34,639 bases of DNA. Source: Mnemiopsis leidyi. Taxonomy: Eukaryota; Ctenophora; Tentaculata; Lobata; Bolinopsidae. Below are positions 1 to 9,808 of this stretch, piece by piece. The number at the start of each line of letters is the position of its first letter. Positions within the stretch are counted from its first letter, which is position 1. The notes below the pieces were generated by a model, which had not been told where the DNA came from, made no database searches, and saw only the letters and a program-made list of their open reading frames with translations. The position numbers were made by a program, and so were the translations under genes. Location of the stretch: the NCBI GenBank assembly GCA_000226015.1, contig JH155309.1, positions 97,477-132,115 on the forward strand. The letters are read 5' to 3'.

Positions 1-172
<172 letters not shown>

Positions 173-195
173 ACCAATTTAATACACATTCCCAG

Positions 196-2624
196 CACGG
201 GGAGATGGAAAAGACGCTAGACCAAGTAACGGATCAAAACAGCAAGCTGACCGCCAACATAGCAGTTTTGCAGAACCAGCTCGAATCACAGCGGAAAGAG
301 GTGGAGGAGGAGAGGGAGACGACGGCGATGTTTAAAGCAGAGGCGGAACGAGACATCAAGCTACAAAAACAGGTACTTCGAGACTGTGGAAAAACTATGA
401 TTTTCTGCCCGTTCTGCTTAAAAAAACCACAGGGACCGTGTTCTCGCACCACAGAAGCGCGCACTAGAGAGGTTATAATTTGTCCACTCCAGATTGAGCC
501 GCGCCCACGTGTGGATATTTACAGCTACGACAACACTTGTACGTGCGTGTTGTTGTTAATACCATTTATCTGGGCTGTAGGGAAAAGTAAATATATCAGG
601 CTTAAAGGTAAAGACGGGGAAATATAGACTTGTCCTACCAAGTGACAACAAGGGCAGTTGATTGAAAGGATGACGTAGAGTCTAGAATTGAATCTTCATG
701 ATTATATGCATTACCAATACCATTACAATTAGCTATAAGAAAATTGTCTGGAGTTTAAGTGAATGCTCAATGCAAATTTCACTGTGCTGCTACATTAAAC
801 ATGTTGTGCGTCCACTGTGTCACGACAATCCTGCCCTTAAATTCTTCAGAAGCAGCCCAATGCAACCACATGATCTAATATGAGAAGCACAAGTATTGTC
901 TACGATATGGAAATTATATTAATGTAGCATTAGTGTGGCCCAAAATTTAAGCTCTCACAAAATTCTCAACTAAATAGCCAAATTTGCCGTGCCAACGGTT
1001 GCAAAGAATCACTGAATTACCGATGTGTTTTTCGTGTGTGCAAGTGTTCTCCCAAATCGTATAGTTTCTTCAGCATCCCAGCTTGCTTTTTTCCTCAGCA
1101 ATAAGTCATAGTTAAATTGATCAAAAAACCATTTGAAATCATTCCAAGATGCATTTGGTGGTAAAAAAGTCAACATCGTCCTAAAACACCTAAAATTGAC
1201 ATATAATTTTTTAAACATTGTCCCAATAATCATAAAACCATTCTAAGATGCATTAGGAAAAGTCAGAATAAGTTTGAATTTCAAGTCTAAAAAAGTCAAT
1301 AGAGGCACTGAAATTCCCAAAATCAGCATAAAGTATTTTAGACTTTTTTTGAGTGACTTTATGACTTTCCAGTATGATATCCAGTAATCAGTATGATTTA
1401 AGATCCTAAAAATGTTTCGTGAAAGGTTTAACAATGAATGTTCCTGTACAGAACGCGGCGATGGAGCTGGAAGAGCTGAAGGAACAGGCCGCAAAACGAG
1501 ACGCGTTGTATGTAGAGAAGATAGCTGCTCTTCAGATGGAGATACAGAACAGACCAAGTTGGTTCTTTAAGTTTTATTGAAATATAATTCTTATGGCAAC
1601 CCATAGTCCTAACGGTCGCACTTGCCAGCGCTGTTGATAAGACAAACTCTTGCAATGATTACAGCTCTCGATCTCCCCCTTATTGCAATAGATATTGTGC
1701 GACGAAGGTTTATTAAACTCACTGAAAATGATAGAAATGTTTCTGTACCCGACAGGTGGGAGTGGAGGTGGGAGCACTCCAAGCCAGGACACGCCTGCAA
1801 TCCCCGCCGCCGCCACCCCCGACATTGAGCAGCTCACCCAGCAGATCCTGGACCAGTCCAGGGAGATCGAAAACCTCCGGGCTGCTCGGGCACGGAGTCT
1901 CCAAATAGCCGTCACTCAGTTCCAGAAAGGTTTGAAGTTCTCTTTGTAAATGTTTGGATGAATGTGGTTGAGAATGTACAGGTCATCTGACATTTGTTCT
2001 TTAATGAACGTTGATCTACTTTCGACTTTTGTAATAGTCGGATTTCTACCATATGGATTTGTACCCGTTTTAAGTTAACGCTATAAACAAAATGATCTAA
2101 ACGCTAAACTATCCCCCATTGTCGATCATCAAGACATCTGAGAAATCCCCCGCAGGTGACACTGTGTTCTTCTACTACGACGAGGCGAAGACAAATTACC
2201 TGGTAGCTAACATCTCCCCTAACGACTACCAGTATTTCCTACATCCTGACAACCTGGGTGCCTTGGGACTCAGGTAGTTTGAAAACTGCTGATAACGACA
2301 TTCATAATCCCATCACTATCAGGGCAATTGTTCAAATTCCTGTAATGTATTCTGTGAAATTTTGTTGGATTCTTATTTGATTATTACGTTTGGCTAAATC
2401 AGTACATCATTTTCAGTTTAGACCCTCAAAATCGAAAAGCCTGGGCTATTGGAGTAATCAAAGACAAGGAGTTTTGTCAGGCTCGCAAAGTCAACAATCG
2501 CTTCAAGGTCCCCGAAGGCCGGAAGTTTTACCGTGTGTACGCTCAACCACGTGCAAATGCGGACCCTGGCAACGCCCCTGGCAACGCTCCCACAAACTCT
2601 TCCAGCACCAGAAATCCCGATTGA
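196..2624 (+). CDS. RB1CC1: RB1CC1/FIP200 (ATG11-like) C-terminus, 5'-partial
   Basis: Scaffold of the ULK1/ATG1 autophagy-initiation complex; the C-terminal claw binds selective-autophagy receptors (family knowledge). Five exons join in frame: 196-372, 1452-1557, 1756-1929, 2156-2273, 2417-2624 (260 codons). The first two and part of the third encode charged coiled coil (for example LQNQLESQRKEVEEERE and ELEELKEQAAKRD), with a Gly-Ser and Pro-Ala linker (GGSGGGSTPSQDTP) between heptad blocks. The last two encode the claw: GDTVFFYYDEAKTNYLVANI, then WAIGVIKDKEFCQARKVNN and RFKVPEGRKFYRVYA, the family's typical ending, followed by a short Asn/Pro/Ser tail. The donor of exon 2 (gttggt at 1558) is weak but required by phase. 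The N-terminal ~1200-1300 residues must lie upstream. The 1.1-kb intron 373-1451 shows no other gene. Identity rests on the claw, which is convincing. Confidence 0.88.
1613..1634 (-). repeat. Terminal-repeat-like sequence shared with 22639-22660
   Basis: The reverse complement (ACAGCGCTGGCAAGTGCGAC, continuing CG) matches 22639-22660 with one mismatch. It has the CAG-N-G-CTGG-CAA look of a hAT-type terminal inverted repeat. No partner end or target duplication is visible here, so it is a solo fragment inside an intron of the FIP200-like gene. Confidence 0.4.
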
Positions 2625-4513
2625 GAATCTGACTTGGTTGAGCAATATAAGTCATCGTAGTTTGTTGGGATAAATAGCGCTTAGTTTATAATTATTTGTT
2701 AATTTCAGTTAAATTTTAGTTTGATAAACCTCCTCATCGGTAATTGAATTCATTTGATAAAATCATTTTAAATTACATCGTAAGTGTATGTTGACCGATA
2801 CTTTTGTTACAGTTAGAATTTGATTTGGCTTATATAGTTATGATGTGCTTTACTTTTGGGATTAATTTCAAGGGGTTTTCAGTTACAAGATATACTTGCC
2901 ATCTGACTTTCTGATCAACAAATTCAATCATTGTTTTAGCGACATGTTGTGTTTCACTGTACGTTTTGAAATGGAGCACAGTTAAATCAAATTGGCCCTT
3001 AATTCGAGTTCGACCGTCTAGTACGCTGTACGTAGCTCCGACTGCCTGACAATTGTTCCCAATTATAGTGTTACTCAATGTCGCAATATCATTAACATAA
3101 TACTATGCGAGTACTGAATTCTCTTGGGCGCATGTTGGCCGCTGCCCCCTCGAGCTCTCAATTATAATTAAAATTACTGTTATATAACACGTAATTATAT
3201 AACACATGTAATAGTTATACACATGCACTTGCAATTGTATCACTATAAGCATAACAAGAGCATTAATAACTTCTCCTTGTGATTTGTAGGTGGAGCATTT
3301 CCTATTATCCTAGATTTATGTCTAATACTAACAGCTAACTGAGATAGCCATTGTTTGAAATGTGTGAGTGAGTGTTAAATGGCTTGAATAATGTACAGCT
3401 CTTTACTGTAACGTTTACACTGATTTTCAGCACACCGGGCGCCTCTGACAGTGACTCTCCCTCCTGCGTACCATTATTATGGCCTTTCTAAGTTTAAGTC
3501 TAAATCACCACGTTCTCTCCATTACTTTAAGTCTAGCTGAGGCTCTGATCGATGTCATTGTTGAGGAAAAAGCCGTTATGTCACAGTTATCTCACTGATA
3601 ATTGGCAGGTCCCTGCAGGATATTTTAATTTGTTACATTTTGTTACATTTAAATGTTACATTCCTGTATTCTACTTCTAGTTCTTTTACAGCCAGCTCTC
3701 TCAAACAATAACATTAGAAGTTTAAGTAGAACGCTGTTTTGCTATACCGCAGACCCATTAAGATGTTCCTAGTCGTAATTAATGGCCTAGCCGGATATAA
3801 AGTTTCAGAACAACATTTGGAATTAACCGCAGGTGTCCACTGCCCAGGCTGCTACATACACTTAATATTTGTTGTACTAGTTTAATTTAGATAAGAATCA
3901 TCACCGAGCTTCGTTAAGTGGGTTGCCGGGCTATGGGTTGCCGGGCTATGTCAGTTGAAAGTATCATTATATATAAACAAGACCAGGAAAATGTGAGAAA
4001 TCTGAAACTCTAGCAACTAGGATTTGGCGACGTTGAAATCGGACTTTCTCAGTGGTTCAGCTCATTCACGTGACGTATTTGAGGGTAGAGCCTGGCGTTG
4101 CCAAGCGTTCTGTGCCGGATTTTTGTAAAACTTGAATGTTTTAATTATGAAAATCTGGTTACTTTACACTTATCTCCTTTTGCTGAGATCTCTGATAAGT
4201 CGATTCTTATTTCTAGAAGTTGAAAGATCCATTGATTAGCTGATGAATAAAAGAGGCTTGATATGAACTATTTAGGGCTATGAATATGATATAACTCTCT
4301 TTATCATTCCTTTAGAAATTGTGCTAATTGAATGTTAAACATTCTAATGATTTGATAAAGATTAAAAACTAACAACCTAATTGACGATCAACGTTATATT
4401 CGTATCTTACTAGTTGGATTTGAATCAAAAACGAAAAGGTAATTGCAAACTGCTATAAGAAACAAGTACACTTTATGGTCATGCTGCCAATCTTTAGCCA
4501 GCAAAAATCGGCA
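2625..4513. other. Intergenic spacer, no gene recognised
   Basis: Between the stop of the FIP200-like gene and the signal peptide of the mosaic gene. It should hold the 3' UTR of the first gene and the promoter of the second. No canonical AATAAA is evident soon after 2624. The only notable structures are AT-rich imperfect inverted repeats near 3175-3225 and a 15-bp direct repeat at 3921-3950. A minus-strand open frame at 2830-3078 resembles nothing I know. Confidence 0.6.
3921..3950. repeat. 15-bp tandem duplication
   Basis: The unit GGTTGCCGGGCTATG occurs twice head to tail without mismatch. It is GC-rich against an AT-rich spacer. Confidence 0.9.
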
Positions 4514-7500
4514 ATGAGGAGTTGGATGATTCTGATACTTATAGTTATCATACAACCTTCTGTTCATGGGAATTGTAAGTTGTTTGTTACTAAAAGTAAT
4601 ACCAATGGTGATATTAACTTAACTGTTTTAACAGCGGTAGTTAAAGTTGGAATATTTCGAGGTGAACAATTTGGTCTCAAGGCTTTTTAAGCACTGTCAA
4701 ATTTCAAAGGAATCTGCTCTGTACCACTGACCATTAAGCATAGGTTCCTGAAATTGAAATGTCTTTTTACAGCCCCATTGGAGTGTTGGGGCAGGGAGGA
4801 TCGATATAATAAAGGAAGCAGCTATAGGGGAACGAAATCCGAAACGGTGACGGGAGACAGGTGTCTGAATTGGGCGAATGAGTTGCATTCAGGCAATTAT
4901 TATAGAGAGAATGTAGACCTGTAAGTGTAGGGACCAAAAAGCTTATTTGTAGTTATCAATATTGATTGAAGTTGAACAACAATTTTTATCATGACTTTCA
5001 GTTCTTCAATTTTCATCATGTGTTTTGACTTAAGAAACTTCAGACTCAATAGAAATATCGACCAAACTCACTAAATGAGATACTGATAGGAATATTCCTG
5101 CTTAGCCTTGTTGAAATGGTTATTCATAATTGATAATCATTGTGGGTCACAACTCACAACGTGCGACAAAGATATCCTCCAGTTGCAGATACTTTATATA
5201 TTATCTTTACTTAAGATATTATCCAAACTCAGGTATTCGAATAAAGGTTTAGGAGATCACAATTATTGTCGGAATCCAGCGGAGAGGTATTCTGAGGTTT
5301 GGTGTTACACTGATAGTTCCGGTTCGTGGCAATGGTGCAGTGTTCCTACTTGTAGTAAGTCCACTTTTAGTTGTGTGCCTGGGGCATCAAAAGTATTTTA
5401 AGTATTATTACAAGTAGTAGATGTTACTATTTGAAATTTAGAAAGCTGAGACTGGGTAAAGTTTAAATTACCGTTCTCTCGATCTGCTCAGAGCATCGGC
5501 TTAATTTTACCCGGTTATTATTTCATATATAATTACCAATATGAATAAGTTACTTATTAATTGATTATAAATATAAAAGCTTGCTCAATATCCTCACATT
5601 TCTCAGAGACATACGAGATAACACACGAAACGGACACTACATCACACGCAGACTCGTCCCCCGACGACATCTGGTTTGCAATATTCGGAACAAGCGGGGA
5701 AACTTCAGAACGTCCCTGTGTCGCTGACCGTGGTCTAGGAGCTACCGGCTCGTGTGTACTGGAGGATGGGGCTGACATTGGACTTTATCTGGGGGTTCGG
5801 ATCAGAAACAGCGGGACCAACCGGTGGAATTGTAGAAGTATTCAACTGGTTATTGAAGGAGTTGTGCAACGAGAGATCAAGAAAGTTATATCCGTTGGTG
5901 ATTATGAAACTGCGGAGGCTGAGGTTACTGGAAACGAAAATGTAGGGAGTGTTTTTTGTGTTCAACTTTATTTTATGTATCTGTCTTTTTTAATAACAAT
6001 TATAAATTGTGTAAGCTATAAAATTCTAGTAAATCTAGCCGAACAATTTAGCATTAGAATTGAGGATTACTTGAGAAGTGCAATTTTGTAGTTAATCAAA
6101 TCACACAGTTTTAAAATCTTCAGAGCTGCAATTCTCTGCCCTCATCGTGGATCAACGTCGAGACGTCTAAAAACTTTCCAATAAGCTACGGAGCAGTCAT
6201 CAATGATCTGACTTGTAGTGAAGTTGGTCAGTACAACGGAAGAGAATCTGTCACGTGTGCTGGTGATGACAAGTTTGTCTTCTCGGTAGAAGAAGGAGCC
6301 CTGGGATGCACGAGTGCAAGTAAGTGAAACAAATTGAAATAGGGTACTCACAATTTAGGGAGCAAAATGATTTGATGAAAATGATACACGATGTATAACG
6401 TGTGATTTCAAACTTATTCTTGAATTCAGTTGTTAAAATTGATAAAGTTGTGTCCTGTAAAATGCCACATGTTGTTGACAATGACATTTACATTCGAAGT
6501 TCAAACTTAAATTTGATTTTTTGCAGTTCCTCTCATCCCCGTGCGAGAAGCAACTATGACCTCGTCTTTGGCAAATGGACCCCCAAAAAATTTGTTTGAC
6601 GGGAATTACCTAACGATTGCACACAGTGAAAGTGAAACGTCGTCCGAAAATGTTTTCACCATTTCACTAAAACTATCATATGAAGCAGCTATATCTGTCA
6701 TCAAAATCGCCAATCGTAAAGATTGCTGTGGTGACCGAATAATTGGCTTCAAAGTTTACATCTCTAGCGAAAAGAGGGGGGAAGTCGAGTGTGGGACTAT
6801 CTCCGAAAATAGACCAACGTACGAATTTCGATGTAATGGAGTCGGGAATGAGGTGAAGATAAGAAAGGAGGGACTAGTGGAGCAGTTCGTGAACCTTGCA
6901 GAGGTTGAAGTCTTTGGTTCCGGTGAGTGCTGCTTATCGAGATTTTTTAAGCAGGCTCATCATCCCATTATCGCGTGTTATTTCTGATCTATTTTGATAA
7001 TAGTTGCGGAATATTAATATTATCCTTCTTCAAATAGTTCATTTCTAAAGTTTAAATTCATTTCTGAAGTTTAGTCATTGACTCCTGATATAACCGTAAA
7101 ACACGAAATCTGGACTTTCTAAATCCCCAGAATTCGGCGAGGTTGGTTGTTGGGATCCAGATGACAAAAACAGTAAAGGATCGGGCTACGACGGTACACA
7201 ATCTATAACAAGATCCGGGGGTAGTTGTTTGAACTGGGCCAGGCAAACGAATAAAAACTTTAATCCTTCAGTGTGAGTAAAGCGATTATAACCATCTGTT
7301 TCTTTTTTGAAATTGTCGTTTTGCGAGGAACGATACAAAATAGTATTATTGCCTGGTCATACAGAAATGTGACTGTTATATATGACCAATTGGATATGCC
7401 AGCGTTGTTATCAAATCGCTTATCAAACAACAGTCCGTTATAACACTATATAAATGTATTGTTACAAAAATATTCAACCTTTATACCTATAATATGCCGC

Positions 7501-9474
7501 GTAGATTGCCTAACGGAGGGCTTGGAGATCACAACTATTGCCGAAATCCTGATGGTAGTCAAGGAGACGTTTGGTGCTTTACTACTTCAGGATGGAATTA
7601 TTGTGATGTTCCGTCTTGCCCAGGTTATAACGTGTGATCTCGACAATTGTTGATTCTTTAATAATTTTTCTTGATAATTACACACAGGTTAACGTGCGAT
7701 CTCGACAATTGTTGATTCTTTAATACTTTTTTCTTGATAATTACACACTGGTTAACGTGTGATCTCAACAATTGTTGATTCTTTAATACTTTTTTCTTGA
7801 TAATCATAAAAGAACAAAATGAAGACCAACGCATTTCGATAACTTCCCTTACTACATCTATGATAATAGTTATACATATAGTAATTAACTTAAGAAAGAT
7901 TTGAATCTGAATCGAGTTCTTCATTCGGCGTTCTTTATTCGCAAGTGCATCTTCACCATATTTAATTTCTCATCTTTAACTTTGTATTCATATTCATCGT
8001 TGTCTCTTAATCGAAACTCTATGTTTCTCTCTTCCTCAACGTCAATCTTAATCTCGATCTCAAGCTCACTCTATATCCTCTACCTCTATTTCTACCCCAA
8101 TTTTTGTTTTAATCTAATTCAACTTTACACTCAGATATTTACCCGACGTGCCCTACAACTTCCTACATAGACATTACAACCAACCAATGTAAGGAATGCC
8201 CTGCTGGAACATTCGGTGAAGACATCGGACCAAAAACTAGCTGTACGAAGTGTGATGCCGGAACTGCCAGTGCCCCTGGGAGTGGATCTTGCGTTTCATG
8301 CTCTGCAGATGGATACGAAATAAACGATTCTAACATATGTGGTAATATTTTCTTTCCCATTATTAGTCAATCACAGATGATTAGAGAACTAAAAACTCTT
8401 ATGAAAAGATGATATAAATCACAAATCGAAAAAAGCTCCATCTGGCCTCCACTACTACACGAACATAATCTTAAACTTATAATCAAATTACTAAATTAAT
8501 CCCCTCTCTCAGCACCGTGCCCGGCTGGATGGTACAAGGACAGCTCGACAACTGTCTGTGTGAAGTGCTCTCACAACAAGATCAGTGGAGTTGGTGCTGG
8601 GAGTTGTATTGCTTGTCCGCCTGAAACTTACGCTCAGGACGGTCAAACAAAATGTGGTAATTTGTTGTTGTTATTTTTGTCCTGATTGTGAAACAATGGG
8701 GGAACTATAAGTTAAAGTATTTATATTTACACAAGTAAATACTCAGTCTCATATACTCTTAAAGCTTTATATAATAGGGCCGGTAGCTCAATTGGTAGAG
8801 CACTCATCTAGACAATGCAGAGGTTGTCGGATCATACCCGACTCGGCACGGTGCCGGCCCATGAATTTTCTGAATTGACTATCAGTGGAAATCGTGTCCG
8901 TTCAAATATCTGCTCCGTACATATCATGTAGCTTGGTTGATCCTTCGGCCCACCCACAACATAACACACCCGTTATAACAATCAGTGCACACCTCTGGGA
9001 GTCGAGCTTGCTCGAAATGAGGACCTGAAAAAGGCCCCCTCCCCACTTGAAACCACATTCACAGCTTTATATAATCTTTTATAATGGTATCCTTTTATCA
9101 TCTAAGAGGTCATTGCCTTAATTCTTGGCTTGGTATGGAGTCTTCATATCATAAAACTCAATTTAAGAATATTATATGGATGATGGACCAGATAACCTAA
9201 ATTTCACAAAGTTCATCACGACAATTTTTTTATCATTTGATTTGACGTTTATTCAGGATCATTTTGTCCGTCATCCTTTCCCTACGCATATTTGATGGGA
9301 CAGTATTGCTGCAAGACGGGAAAAGAAGCTATCGGTGGAGATGAGCTCTGTGACGGGAGTGATATTGGTATCGACAGTAGCTGCTGCCAGGACCATGCCT
9401 ATACGCCATGTCCCAACTTTAGTAACACCGTAAAGTGTTCTAATTACCTAGGGACTAGAGCAAGTAGGTTTTAA
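4514..9474 (+). CDS. Secreted mosaic protein: kringle–PLAT-like–sushi-like–fucolectin–kringle–GCC2/GCC3
   Basis: Predicted secreted protein of ~695 aa. Exons: 4514-4574, 4773-4920, 5233-5354, 5607-5941, 6124-6319, 6527-6922, 7131-7272, 7505-7623, 8135-8341, 8513-8656, 9257-9474; all phases agree. Domains in order: signal peptide (MRSWMILILIVIIQPSVHG; an in-frame upstream ATG at 4475 would only lengthen it); kringle 1 (ECWGR…CLNWANE…GLGDHNYCRNP…WCYT); PLAT/LH2-like fold (DDIWFAIFGTSGETSERPC, GVRIRNSGTNRWNCRSIQL); a four-Cys sushi-like exon; fucolectin/F5-8C-like lectin (ANRKDCCGDRIIGFKVYIS); kringle 2 (GLGDHNYCRNPDG…DVWCFTT); two TNFR-like GCC2/GCC3 modules (CKECPAGTFGED; CPAGWYKDSST); a final CC-rich module. 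Kringle names are secure, PLAT and sushi less so. No transmembrane segment or catalytic domain is visible. The last exon may instead splice at 9463 to 9779-9807. Confidence 0.8.
7624..7806. repeat. ~63-bp tandem repeat, about 2.9 copies
   Basis: Three consecutive units share CTCGACAATTGTTGATTCTT (CTCAACAATTG in the third), each followed by a T-rich run and TTGATAAT. The array begins at the splice donor of the second kringle's last exon, and the later units carry donor-like CAGGTTAACG or CTGGTTAACG at their junctions, resembling the real CAG|GTTATAACG. It lies in the intron 7624-8134. Confidence 0.9.
8776..9062 (+). mobile_element. tRNA-derived SINE with 13-bp target-site duplication
   Basis: The element is flanked by perfect direct repeats AGCTTTATATAAT at 8763-8775 and 9063-9075. 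Its 5' part (8777-8849) is tRNA-like: D-arm and A box TAGCTCAATTGG with stem GCTC/GAGC, T-stem GTCGG/CCGAC with B-box-like GGATCATACC, and a mostly paired acceptor stem. The anticodon stem has an extra base and the T loop is degenerate, so this is a SINE head rather than a working tRNA. A ~200-nt body of non-tRNA sequence follows. It is inserted in sense orientation in the last intron of the mosaic gene. Confidence 0.85.
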
Positions 9475-9572
9475 GTCCTGTATTATACGACATATGGCAA
9501 ATTGCACATAAGAAAGTGTCCTATGACTGAAAATACTTCATTTCTAATATAATTGTGAAAGTATGAAAAGTC

Positions 9573-9618
9573 GTGAGAGTATAACAGATTCAGGGAGACT
9601 GTTATACTTTTAGACTCA
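9573..9618. repeat. Inverted repeat between convergent genes
   Basis: AGTATAACAG at 9578-9587 pairs perfectly with CTGTTATACT at 9599-9608; the outer GTGAG/CTCAC bases extend the stem with a small internal loop. It lies just past the in-frame stop at 9474 and could fold in transcripts of either strand. Function unknown. Confidence 0.6.
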
Positions 9619-9700
9619 CCTTAAATATAAGTGAAGCAGGATTAATCTTATCGCGATTACCTTTCATAATGATAAAAATTAATTATGAGCAATCAACTCA

Positions 9701-9706
9701 TTTATT
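9701..9706 (-). terminator. Polyadenylation signal AATAAA for the minus-strand gene
   Basis: TTTATT on the plus strand reads AATAAA on the minus strand, about 105 nt past the stop of the giant RS-domain gene. Position and motif fit a 3'-end processing signal; cleavage is not shown. Confidence 0.5.
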
Positions 9707-9808
9707 AGAAACGGAAAAATTTTAATCAATTTACTAATTTATAAAACCTATTTTCGATTTGATATATCATAATTGCAGGCTTGAAGCATAAGACTTTGGA
9801 CCAATAGA

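Noticed and set aside
234-464. Minus-strand open frame over the first exon
   Set aside because: Antisense to the coiled-coil exon of the FIP200-like gene.
2830-3078. Minus-strand 82-codon open frame
   Set aside because: No domain, no signal peptide, no supporting splice sites or neighbours; probably chance or an unrecognised repeat remnant.
8777-8849. Functional tRNA gene (a possible AGA anticodon)
   Set aside because: The anticodon stem needs a bulged base, the base after the anticodon is C, the T loop is degenerate and the acceptor stem has a mismatch. Flanking 13-bp duplications show it is the head of a SINE.
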